In this document: piece after piece, positions 47,467 through 58,082 of the stretch
Position numbering within the stretch: the first letter of the stretch is position 1
How the letters are laid out: every line of letters starts with the position of its first letter
Source: Owenia fusiformis
Taxonomy: Eukaryota; Annelida; Polychaeta; Sabellida; Oweniidae
Direction: 5' to 3'
NCBI GenBank assembly: GCA_903813345.2
Contig: CAIIXF020000012.1
Location: forward strand, 33,804,572 to 33,868,571
Length of the DNA stretch: 64,000 nucleotides
Notes under the pieces: model-generated
The model's input: only the letters and a program-made list of their open reading frames with translations
What the model was told of the DNA's origin: nothing
Database searches by the model: none
Position numbers and translations under genes: made by a program

Positions 47467-50400
47467 TTAGAGTTCACTGTGCTTTCATTTGATGACAGAG
47501 TAGTCTTGCAACAAGTCAAACAGGAGATTAAGCTACATGTTTTAAGAGACTTGGACGTGAATGTGTGTGATGTTATTACCCCCAGAGATAATTAACTCTC
47601 CCCATCTCAGCTGGTTTCTTTAGGGACTAAATACAACTATTTCCCTTATTATATAAAAGAATATACAGGCCCGTAGCCAGTTGGGGGTTCGACGGGTTCG
47701 AGTTAATTTTTCAAAAAGTGAACCCCCCCTTGGCAAATCCTGGCTATGGGCCTGATATATATTGGCAAATAAATATTATGAAGTGTGAACTATTCCGATA
47801 ATTCTACAAATTCACATACAAGTTTCATTAAAAATGTATAGCTTGACCTCCCTATTGTATCATGGCATAACTTAACCGACACATTTTCAACACAACCCAA
47901 GATCAATTTGATAACTGTATAAGGCCAGGTAAATATCCTTGAACACAATGGCATCAGATAAATCATTTCTAGGTTCAAATATGATTTCTTATAAACACTT
48001 TACATCACACACAACATAATCGAGAGAAGGGGTGTTGAAAAAATGTGAGGACGGCATATGGTTTAATGCAAGACTACGAGAGAAAAGGCTGTATAAAAAG
48101 CAAAGCTAAACTGCTTTGAGAAATTTTGTGAAAAGGGACCAATTTGTATAATTTCACACATTTTGTAGTCATGGTAACCATTAGAAGTATGGTTATTTGA
48201 ATGTATGTCAAACAAGACATATGAGTTACCAAGGGGCCTTCATTGCTCAAACTGCAAAGTGAAAAATGGGAAAAATGCGTAACATAAAAAACTTGTGGCT
48301 TTTGGAGCTTATTTTGCATAATTAGGACTATTTGTCATTTTATTGTCATTGGTTCTTTGAAGTGTTTACTTCATACGAACACCCTCCCCATCTCCCCCTT
48401 CTTCTTCATGTATTGTAACTAAGCAATTTTTGATTTTCATAGGGAGGATGGAATGTAAAAGCAAAAGCTAGAATGTTACCAAATTGTGATATCACTATTG
48501 AAATTATTGTTTGGTGAAATTATAAAACGTTGCCCTATATGTATATGAAAGGTTGCTAAAATGTAATTGAAATATTGATTTATATATTAGAAAAAATGTG
48601 GTTGATTATTTGACCACCTTGTAGATTTAATGAAATAATGAGGCAATATTTTGTTATCACCCTGTACATATTGTAAATATTAAACCAAATTTGTTATCAC
48701 AGACATGTTATCACAAATGTGTTATCACAGATGTGTTATCAGTGTTTTATAACAAATTTGTTATCACAGATCAAATGTGTAATCTACTAAGCTGGAAAAT
48801 AAAAGACTAACAGCTTCATAGGGTAACATGCTTGTAGGCATTATATTATACTAAAATAAATTTCCAAAATATTCTTTAGAAATTGAAGCATTTACACAAA
48901 TGTTTTAATTGGATTATGATTATGTTGCCAATGGTGGAATGAAAATATTTCTCAAACATATTTCATTCAATCTTATTTTACAGTATGTATAATAATTACA
49001 CAATATATATGTATTGTACAGTATGTATGTTTATTGTACAATATGGATGCATATTATACAATTTAATTCCAGCAGTTTCTCATTATCATAATTGTAAAAT
49101 GTAAATATTTGACAATAGTGGGCAAGGGAACTATTTTGATAATATGTATGTCTGAAAAATTGTAATTTTGAAGAAGAGATTTTTAACATCATATTTTTGT
49201 TGTTGGATGATAGATGGCGCTGCTTCCTTATTAATTGATGAGAAAGTATTTTACTGCATTTTGCACTCTATTTATGTATTTTATATTGAAACTCTATTAA
49301 GGTCAGTTTTGAAATATTTGTGGTCAATTTTATGTTGTATACATTTTGGGAAATGATATATATTTATGAAGAATGAATTTCAGTATTTACTATATTGGAT
49401 GGGGTTATCTTTCATGATTAATTGTTGGTCAAATACACTAGTACAGGGTGTTTCGAAAACTTTGTTCCGTATACAGTTTTATAGCTTTGAAACCTTCGTG
49501 AACACTCTGTACTATGTTCCTCAATACAGTCATGACATAAACCCAAATTATGTCAAGATCAAATGCAAGGTCTAAGAACTATATACAGTACAAAAACAGG
49601 GTGAATTTAGATGATATTCATTTAACTTTTGTTAAATATGATTGTCATAGGAATGAGCATCATATACGTTACTATGGCAACTGGAAGATATGATCTGTGA
49701 GTGAAAACTGGTAGGAAACAAGATCTGAACTCTTTTAACTATTTATTAGGTTATTAGGTTACATATCAGAAATTTATAATCAGCTTTTTACATAGGTGCA
49801 AGAAACTTGTAGAGGGCCCATGGATAAAAAGTGGCACTGGTCATGCTAATAAGAATATTAAACTACTCTCTATTAAAAATCAGAGGTTTTGAGATAATTT
49901 GATAATTTGCTCTGGATTTCCAATTTGCTTTTGTAATTTAGCTTATTCCATTGTAATTTTATATAATTTGAGTCTTAACTGTTTTGTATTTCCAGTTTAC
50001 TTTTGTATTTTGCTTACAGTATTCCATTGTAATTGCATCTTATTTCTTTGCAATTTAGCCTACTAGTATTTCTTTGTAATTTCATAATGTATTGTAATTT
50101 CATCTTATATCAATGTAATTTCTTTGTCAATTTATCCTATTTCATTGTACAAATACAATTTTGTAATTTGTCTCATTTCTTTGTAATTAAACACCATTTT
50201 GTAATTTCAATTGTTATTCTTTTTGAACATGGCCAGTTGTGACTGTTTCCCCATGGGCATATATATATTCAGTTGATATTGATGGTGTTCTATTACATTC
50301 CAGCTTATATCAACATGTAGAGAAGAAAGGTGTATGAACTACTACATGTACTTTATATGATAACTTTTTATGAATAATAAACTTTTGTATTTAAATTATA
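47467..50400. other. 3' UTR / downstream flank of the cadherin gene
   Basis: There is no coding signal. AATAAA signals lie at 47768, 48798 and 50376; which one is used cannot be told from sequence. Contents: a MITE (47666-47754), a cluster of GTTATCACA repeats (about 48650-48775), a short TA-flanked palindrome starting TACAGGGTGTTTCGAAAAC (49442), and a degenerate TTTGTAATTTC repeat (about 49920-50220). Confidence 0.55.
47666..47754 (+). mobile_element. Internally deleted MITE with ATATA target duplication
   Basis: CAGGCCCGTAGCCA and TGGCTATGGGCCTG are inverted ends flanked by ATATA on both sides. The 89-bp element shares GGGGGTTCGACGGGTTCGAG and CAAAAAGTGAACCCCCC with the 207-bp copy at 22536 but lacks its core. 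Confidence 0.75.
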
Positions 50401-51095
50401 AAATGTTGGTCTTTAATGGTTTAAAATGCAGATCTGCTGAAATCTCATTAAGAACGGGATTTCAAAGCTAAATGGAAACTCTTCTATTCGATCCATGAAT
50501 TACAGTTATTTAAAAATAGGGAATAAAACAGTAGATATGATTTTCAATAACTTCCTATTTAGAAGAGATTTAGGAAAATGCATAGCCGTGTCTGTACTGG
50601 GGCCGAATAATTCAGTGACATATTTTTGAAAATCATGCTTTTAGTTAAAAAAAAGTTTGGGTTTTATGTTTTATAGTCCAATCTAGTCTATGTGCTATAG
50701 TTGTTATGTCATCATCACGAGTTGTAACATATTGTTATGGAGCGAGGTGTCCTCCTCATTGTCAAATATATCACTGGTCGAATCTTCAAAGAACTCGTCC
50801 ATGGTCATTCAAGAGGCGCAGAAGCTCGTTGAACAATTACAAGCAACAACGCATCGAGGACAACTCGCTCCATGACAATATTGTTAATAATCTACAACCC
50901 TTTTTTAAACGGTGTTCGGCTGTCGGCGTATGGAGCAAATGGTGGGGGGGGGATTTGCGTGTTAACACTAAATCGTAAGCAATAAAGAATTACACCAACG
51001 GTTGGGTGGTGGTGGCGGAGCAGACCATGTGTATCCACATGTTTTGAGAGTTGAGTCAAAGCTAGTTGTCAATTGAGATAATTATTTCTTAGGCC
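50401..51095. other. Intergenic stretch with a GC-richer inverted repeat
   Basis: There is no gene I can support. A 135-bp segment (50739-50873) is bounded by GGAGCGAGGTGTCCTC and GAGGACAACTCGCTCC, and it is less AT-rich than its surroundings. The flanks resemble the GTCACCACCAGAAGTGGTGACAT-type repeat seen in several cadherin introns. Confidence 0.5.
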
Positions 51096-51346
51096 CAAAA
51101 GATTAACTAGGTCAGATATCAAATCTTGGAATGACCGTCAGATGGTGGAACGCGAGGTGTGCTTTGAGTACGATCGCACCCCCCCCCCCCTCAGAAATGC
51201 TGAAGCGATTTATGATGGTCAAATGGACCTATTTTTCGTCATTTCATTTCAGTCCATTGTCCGCCTATGTAAGACTTCTTATAAAAACGCAAGGTTTAGA
51301 AGTGTTTAGACATGGATTTAACATAGACGATTGCTGGAATGGTGTG

Positions 51347-52823
51347 CAGTGGCGTAGGAACAATGTACGCCAAAACGCCAGTGCGTAGTGTTGAAAAGTG
51401 AGAGTAAAAAGGCTTATTAATTTTCCTGTTCCTGTTTCCTGTCCTGTTTTCATGTTTTTTATTCATATTTTCTCATTGTATTGTTCAAAAGTAATCTCGA
51501 GCACACTAGCCTAAAGAAATGTTTTGTGGATACCATATGATATGCTCTATTTTCAATAGTACTCTTTTGCATGGTTTTTGTGCCTCTGTTATTTTTCTAA
51601 TCTGGGCCACAGATAAATTACACTTTTTGAAAAATAAGATATTGAAAGTTACCTTGTTTCTATAGTTCTAATACTGAAGAAAATGCAAAGTAACATGCTT
51701 TATTTCATGATAATCGAGCCACTATTGACTATCTTCGCCAAATATTCGAGATTCGCGTTCTCTTCACGAATTTGAGAAAAACAGTTTTTTTAAAAACTAC
51801 TTGATGAACACCTTTGCAATTCTTTTGCGCATGTTCTGCAATGCTTATGCAAACTGTGGTATCGTTTAATTATAATGATGAACCTCTTTAAAAGAGATGT
51901 ATATTTTTTTATTCTCCCCTACTCCCAATTTTTCAATTTCACTATATCGATTTATATTCTGTTGCTAGGCAAAATCATAGACAGAAATTATAGTTAAGTC
52001 AGCAATTATCTATTTTCTTACTAAATCACCAATTGTTATTGGTATTACTTCTTTAAACATGAATGTAAAGACAAAAACAACTTGAAAATGTTGATTATTC
52101 AAATACGCGTTCCATCGATTTCAGTTCTAGAAAAGCTATTACTTAGATTTTTATTTCATTTGAAAAATAATAGATTATTGTTTTAGGAAATATAACATTT
52201 TTGGCACCCCTAAGTCACGTTGACCTCGATTTGACCTTTGTGGTGGGAAGTTTATTTGGTCTTGCGAATTAGTGTTATAAAAAAGGTTGCAGACATAAGG
52301 GTTAATTGTTTCATTGATCACGAATGCGTTTCTTTAAATCAGTTGATCAAGCTATTTTTTAATCTGTACGTGTATTGCACGGTACACGATGGAATCAGAC
52401 AATACTATCTCAATTCAATTATTCGAAAATGATTAAAAATCTCTCATTGTTATTTGGAAATTGATCGTCTATATCGTTCGAGACATAAGAAAAGTGAGAA
52501 TGATTTGTGATTTTCCATGGTGATTTTAAATGATGAAAATCATTCGAACATTTTAAGCACATTAAAAGGGGCATCAAGGATTTTAAGCTTGCATATAAAA
52601 TCGAAACGCCAACCTATACGTATGACCAATCGCCCATACAAATGCATCGCTTAAACATTTCCGTTCACATTTAGGTTATAAAAACATTACATTCTATTGC
52701 CATAAAATGACGTTTAACGAGCATAAAATAGGCGTTTTGATATAGAAGATTTGACACAATTGTTTCATGGTTTTGGCGGGATTTTTTGGCGCAGTGTTGA
52801 ATTTACACCTTCCTACGCCCCTG
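51347..52823. mobile_element. 1477-bp non-autonomous DNA transposon in duplication unit 1
   Basis: CAGTGGCGTAGGAA and TTCCTACGCCCCTG are 14-bp terminal inverted repeats with one mismatch. GTGTG flanks both ends (51342-51346 and 52824-52828). The second duplication unit has the uninterrupted site near 54227, which proves insertion. No transposase-like frame is visible inside. The ends look hAT-like, but a 5-bp duplication is not the usual 8 bp, so the superfamily is left open. Confidence 0.85.
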
Positions 52824-53251
52824 GTGTGTTAGGTGTTTTCACTGATAAATGCTCTGTCGAAGTCTGTAAACGACAAAACCCTAGTTATTGAACCCACGTT
52901 TGTTTATGATTTATTTTCATAAACGTAGGTAAAGGGGGAGAACCTTTCAAAGTAGTTGTAAAACGTCATATAGTTGATTCAACGGATTTGAAAAATCCTA
53001 AGAAGATTTGAAAAGGCATATATATGTATTTAGCGACCATTCAGGGTATAAATCCTATTATACTATTATTTGTATTGAAATCAGAAAAGGATTGAAAACT
53101 AGAATTTTGTGGTAAATAAAACAAGGTGTTTTCATATACAGAAACTGAAAGTACTATGATATCATACTGGATAAGAAGCGAAGTTATTTTTTCACAAGAA
53201 TGATAAGAAACGCTTGGAGATATTATAGAGGTTTTCTCAAATCAGCAAAAT

Positions 53252-53339
53252 ATGGAAGAAGAGAGAAAGTTTAAAAAATCGCCAAGAAGATTATACTGCA
53301 TTGTCATCATAATAATTGGATTTCTGTTCATCTATTTGT
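53252..53339 (+). CDS. Sulfotransferase first exon, copy A (alternative)
   Basis: The ATG opens MEEERKFKKSPRRLYC followed by a hydrophobic IVIIIIGFLFIYL segment. This is a short basic cytoplasmic tail and signal anchor, as expected for a type II Golgi sulfotransferase. It ends in phase 1 (one T) at a GTATGT donor. Joined to exon 2 (56446) it stays in frame, giving Phe at the junction. Sequence upstream to about 53148 is nearly identical to copy B, so both may have promoter and 5' UTR. Whether this copy is transcribed is unknown. Confidence 0.6.
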
Positions 53340-54382
53340 GTATGTAATGATAGATAATGAAATATTCTATATTGTGTTTAAAGTGGCAATGTTTTCAGAT
53401 TAACTAATTAATTAATTAATACGGTCTATATAAACGTTGACACCGGGATATGGATTAAGCCGCTGATTGGCCGTTGGTTTTGCTGGTTCACCAAAAGAGG
53501 AAGAAATTGGGGTCTTTTGACCAAAAGGCGATTGTTAAACTTGAAACAAATTCGTCAACCGCTATTTCAGTTAGCACCTGGACAGACGGACGGACGGACT
53601 TCTTTAAATATGTAACAAAGATAAGCTATTTTTTTTCTTAAGCACAATTTTATTTATTTATTTAGTTATCTAAAATAGATGTACATGGGGTAATATAGTA
53701 AATACAAGAGAGCATATTCGAGTGCTAATCACCATTTTGGCATTATAAGCACTCTAGCCTAGCGGAAAAAAAATGTAGAGGGGTGGAAGGGGGGGGGGGG
53801 TCTGAGCTGGGACTGAGGGAAATACAGGGCAGAGGAACAATGTAATTTGTATTTGCAAGACAAGGCAGGGTACAATAGGTTCTAAAATAGTCTTGTTCAA
53901 TATGGGGTAAAGCATCTATTAATAAAGGCAGAAGTCAGAGATAAGATTTTTGTGTTTTCATCCTTGCACAAAAGATTAACTAGGTTAGAGATCAAGTTAA
54001 TTGTGAAATGCCTGTCAGATGGTCGAGCGCGGGGTGTGCGTTGAGTGCAATCGCACCCCCCTCCCCTCAGATATGCTGTAGCGATTTATGATGGTCAAAT
54101 GGAGCTATTTTTCGTCATTTCATTTCCAGTCCATTGTCCGCCTATGTAAGACTTCTTATAAAAACGCAAGGTTTAGAAGTGTTTAGACATGGATTTAACA
54201 TTTATTTAGACGATTGCTGGAATGGTGTGTCAGGTGTAAGTGCTCTGTTGAAGTCTGAAAACGAGAAAACCCTAGTTATTGACCAATGTGTGTTTATGAG
54301 TTATTTTCATAAACGTAGGTGAAACCTTTCAAAGTAGTTGTAAAGCGTCATGATTCAACAGATTTGAAAAAGCAGAAGGTTA

Positions 54383-54811
54383 TAAGAAGTAGATTCTTTG
54401 TTTTGTGTCCTGGCAAAATCCAAATCATGCAAGGGAACAAAAACAAACACAAACTCAAGAAAAACAGAAGCTTATTTGCTTAAGAAAAGTATACATTTTA
54501 TGGGCATAAAAAGGGATGACATACCAATTTACAGTGATTACAAACACATATCTATACATCATATACAATATATTTAAACATAGCTATCATTCAAAGGTAA
54601 CCAAAACAAGAAAGTACACAATGTATGCCAAAGTAATCAAAAACACAATCAATTTTGACGCGCATCAAAATGTCCGTCGTTCCTGATTCCGATTAAAAGA
54701 AATGCGATGTTACTTTCAGACCCTTGTGATTGCTATTTGGATGTGTTTATTTTTCTGATTTACTCAAAATCGTGCAAGCAATGTGACGCAAAACAAAGAA
54801 TCTACTTCTTA
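54383..54811. mobile_element. MITE of about 430 bp in duplication unit 2
   Basis: AGAAGTAGATTCTTTGTTTT at the left and its exact reverse complement at the right (ending 54809) are flanked by TA. Unit 1 lacks this insert at the matching place (about 52995-53020). It has no coding capacity and is probably a TA-target MITE (Tc1/mariner-type). Confidence 0.8.
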
Positions 54812-55052
54812 AAGCCTTATTTAAGTGACCAGTTCGTGTATAAATCCAATTTTACTATTTTGTATTGAACTCAGAAAAGGACTGAAAAGAATTTTGTGGT
54901 ATATTAAACAAGGTGTATTAAAGGTGCATGCAAACTTTTTTTAAACTGAAAGTACTATGATATCATACTGGATAAGAAGCGAAGTTATTTTTTCACAAGA
55001 ATGATAAGAAACGCTTGGAGATATTATAGAGGTTTTCTCAAATCAGCAAAAT

Positions 55053-55140
55053 ATGGAAGAAGAGAGAAAGTTTAAAAAATCGCCAAGAAGATTATACTGC
55101 ATTGTCATCATAATAATTGGATTTCTGTTCATCTATTTCG
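55053..55140 (+). CDS. Sulfotransferase first exon, copy B
   Basis: It encodes the same 28 residues as copy A followed by Phe instead of Leu, ending in phase 1 (one G) at a GTACGT donor. It is nearest to exon 2, giving Val at the junction. With exon 2 the mature frame reads IYF, then VIQDNRFEYVQYCDD. Confidence 0.75.
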
Positions 55141-58082
55141 GTACGTAATGATAGATAATGAAATATTCTATATTGTGTTTAAAGTGTCTATGTTTTCAGA
55201 TTAACTTATTAATTAATTAATGCGGTCTATATAAACGTTGACACCGGGATATGGATTAAGCCGCTAATTGGCCGTTGGTTTTACTGGTTCATCAAAAGAG
55301 GACGAAATTGGGAAATTTTGACCAAAAGGCGATTGTTAAACTTGAAACAAATTCGTCAACCGCTATTTCAGTTAGCACCTGGACAGACGGACGGACGGAC
55401 TTCTTTAAATATTTAACTAAGATGAGCTAATTTTTTTTCTTAAGCACAAAAGATTTTTTTTATTTATTTAGTTATCTAAAATAGATGTACATGGGTAATA
55501 TAGTAAATACAAGAGAGCATATTCAAGTGCTAATCACCATTTTGGCATTATAAGCACTCTAGCCTAGCGGGGGAAAAATGTAGAGGGGTGGAAGGGGGGG
55601 GGGGGGGGGTCTGAGCTGGGCTGGGACTGGGGGAAATACAGGGCAGGGGGACAATGTAATTTATATTTGCAAGACAAGGCAGGGTACAATAGGTTCTAAA
55701 ATAGTCTTGTTCAATAAGGGGTAAAGCATCTATTAATAAAGGCAGAAGTCAGAGATAAGATTTTTGTGTTTTCATCCTTGCACAAAAGATTAACTAGGCT
55801 AGAGATCAAATCGTGGAATGCCCGTCAGACCAGTGAAACTTAATGGAATGAAAGAACATTGATTATGGATCAATAACGCAGATGCGAGTAGGTAGTTACC
55901 ACCAGGTGGCTCGTTCGGGTCAGATAGCATGGCGGGTATAGTAGAAAGTTCCCTTTAACTTAAATTACATGTATTTGCATGGTTCAAGTTTCATATAACC
56001 CTTATATAGTTATGGAAACTTATTTTATGTCCAGTAAAAGAAAATGTTATCTGTCCAATACACGAGAAGATAATTCACTTTTTGTGATTTTGTAACATGG
56101 GGGTCTATGGGGATTCAACCCGAACAAGAAGTCACATTTTCCCAAAAAAATAAATTTTCAAAGTTGATAGACGGTTTTCGAAACCATATTTCTAGATGTA
56201 CTTTTACATGCAGATTTCAAATATGAGATCACTTTGACCGAATTTTGAATATTTGATGACGTAATTCAAGATTATTTCTACTGGCATCTAGTCTATTGTG
56301 GCAGCTACAACTTAGAACCCATACTGGATTGGCATACCCTGTACTTCCCATCTAGATGTCTTTTGGGATGAAATAGCAATTGCTAAATTTAAACGTCATT
56401 GTGAGCGGGAAAAGTCGCTAAAATAATCCTCATTTATTTTTTTAGTTATACAGGACAACAGATTTGAATATGTGCAGTACTGTGACGACAAAGAAATCAA
56501 GAAGATACTGTTGCTCACGTATGCCAGGGGCGGCTCGACGTTTACGGCTGAGTTGTTCAATCAACACCCAGATGCATTCTTCTCGTATGAGCCTCTATTC
56601 ACCACCGATATTAAGGACATGGCAGATATCGCGAGGAGAATTTTGACAAATCAGAAAAATATTGCGTAAGTCTATTTCATTTTAATTCTAGTCGCATATT
56701 GTAAGTGTATTAGTATGGGCTAGTTATCGTATTTGGTACGAATAAATCAATCTTATATATCATATATATGTATTATGTATATATAAAGATTTAGCTTTAA
56801 ATAACAAATTAATTATATTTAATCAGGCCAAAGATCCGCCGCGAGCCAGCCACGTTGCATTAATATTGAGATGAAGTAGAATGGTAAAAATAAAATGTTA
56901 AAAGGTCAAACCTCGCAAAATCCTGGTTGAATTTCATTCTTTTAAATTATAACCATAGGAGTAGAAACGCTTGTTGATACATTGCACCTTATTGCACGTG
57001 AAAGTAATGCAATTTTAAAGGGCTATTTCTTGCCAGACCATCTCTCTCCTAATATGGTAGCTATATACTTTCCATATTTAGCAAAACACAGAAAATGATT
57101 TGATATGGTCAATATTGATCGCATAAAAATGCAGCGCTCGATTCCAGTATAGATATAGTCTGGCCTGGGCCAGGAATGTCCCTTTAAACGTTGAACTGAC
57201 TATTTTTGAATGGATTGTTTAGGTCACTCTGTATTTTGCAGATTTCAACCCAACAGCGTCCCTAATTTAAACATTTTGTTAATTTGTAGAGTGAGACGAG
57301 GACTAACGTACTCCAATCATGAGGCCCAAGATGTGATAAACAATATATTCACTTGTCATTTACACAGAATACCACTGACTGCAGTTACGCATCACTATGT
57401 AATGCTCAAAGGATCTTTGTCAAACGTCTACAGTAAATGCTTTGTTTCAAGCCTGATGACATGGGGACCAACGAACTGTCTTCAAAACAATTGTATGACC
57501 TCAAAAATACGGACCATAAAAACAATATTACTCAGGATGAATGCGGTGAAAGGGCTACTGCGCCAAAATCCGCATTTGAAAATAATCCATTTAGTTAGAG
57601 ATCCACGTGGTATTTTAATGTCAAGATGGCGGACATTTGGTAAGGATGACGTCATTAATACAGCCAAGGTCGGTGCTGAAGCGGAGGAATTGTGTACTAC
57701 GATGTTAAACGACGTCAAACTCAGGGAAGAACTAGCAAAAAATCACTCGATGTCATTCTTCTATCTACGCTATGAAGATTTAGCTGAAAATCCTTTAAAA
57801 ATAGCAGGAGACATATATGATTTTGTAGACATGCCATTTCATGACACTGTTAAAGCTTGGTTTGCAAAGAACGATACTCAGGGCGGGAAATTTGAAACAA
57901 CACGGCACAATATGAAGAAAACGTCTTATTCGTGGAGGGACAAGATACCATGGGAGTTTGCAAATATTATTGATGCAACGTGTAGTAGAATAAATGAGAA
58001 ACTTGGATATAAGCGCGCAGAATCTTTAGAACAATTGAGAGATAGGTCATTTTCGTTGCGTGTACAAACAGTAAATGGATAA
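55053..58082 (+). CDS. Carbohydrate sulfotransferase (CHST1/3-like), three exons
   Basis: Golgi type II membrane enzyme that transfers sulfate from PAPS to a sugar hydroxyl of a glycan. Exons: 55053-55140 (or 53252-53339), 56446-56665, and 57290-58082 (a start at 57242 is also in frame). The protein has about 366 residues, usual for the family. Exon 1 gives the signal anchor. Exon 2 has the 5'-phosphosulfate loop (LLLTYARGGSTFTAELFNQ) and HPDAFFSYEPLF. Exon 3 has the 3'-phosphate motif (IIHLVRDPRGILMSR) and the C-terminal YEDLAENP, W, WR and LGYKRAE features. Family membership is clear; whether the acceptor is GalNAc, Gal or GlcNAc cannot be told. A poly(A) signal lies at 59193. Confidence 0.85.
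56446..56665 (+). CDS. Sulfotransferase exon 2 (PAPS 5'-phosphosulfate-binding)
   Basis: The acceptor is TTTTTTTAG at 56445 and the donor GTAAGT at 56666. It encodes VIQDNRFEYVQYCDD and KKILLLTYARGGSTFTAELF, then NQHPDAFFSYEPLF. The alternative acceptor ATACAG ten bases later would put a stop in frame. Confidence 0.85.
57015..57188. repeat. MITE in sulfotransferase intron 2
   Basis: TTAAAGGGCTATTTCTTGCC and GGCCAGGAATGTCCCTTTAA are imperfect inverted repeats bounding about 170 bp. It ends about 50 bp before the first candidate acceptor of exon 3. Confidence 0.6.
57290..58082 (+). CDS. Sulfotransferase exon 3 (catalytic C-terminal part)
   Basis: It starts with VRRGLTYSNHEAQDVINN, includes IIHLVRDPRGILMSRWRTF, and ends at TAA 58080-58082. 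The two AG sites at 57241 and 57289 both keep the frame. The extra 16 residues from the first look like translated intron, so I prefer the second. Confidence 0.8.

Larger units (their letters stand above)
51096..55783 (+). repeat. Tandem duplication carrying two copies of a sulfotransferase first exon
   Basis: The boundary sequence AAAAGATTAACTAGG occurs at about 51096, 53969 and 55784, defining two units of 2873 and 1814 bp. Subtracting one insertion from each (1477 bp plus 5-bp target duplication; about 430 bp) leaves about 1.39 kb in both. Shared markers include TGTCCGCCTATGTAAGACTT, AACGCAAGGTTTAGAAGTGT, the first exon with its upstream region, GACAGACGGACGGACGGACT, and the interspersed repeat at 53645/55446. 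Confidence 0.9.

Noticed and set aside
50690-50875. A G-protein gamma subunit exon (resemblance of IQEAQKLVEQLQ)
   Set aside because: The similarity is short, stops soon after, and lies inside an inverted-repeat block; there is no CAAX end or partner exon.
53252-53339. A second complete sulfotransferase gene starting with exon 1A
   Set aside because: No second copy of exons 2 or 3 exists between the two first exons; only the first exon and its surroundings were duplicated.
57242-57289. Use of the first acceptor for sulfotransferase exon 3
   Set aside because: In frame, with a good pyrimidine tract, but the 16 extra residues look like translated AT-rich intron. It remains a possible alternative, so it is only demoted.
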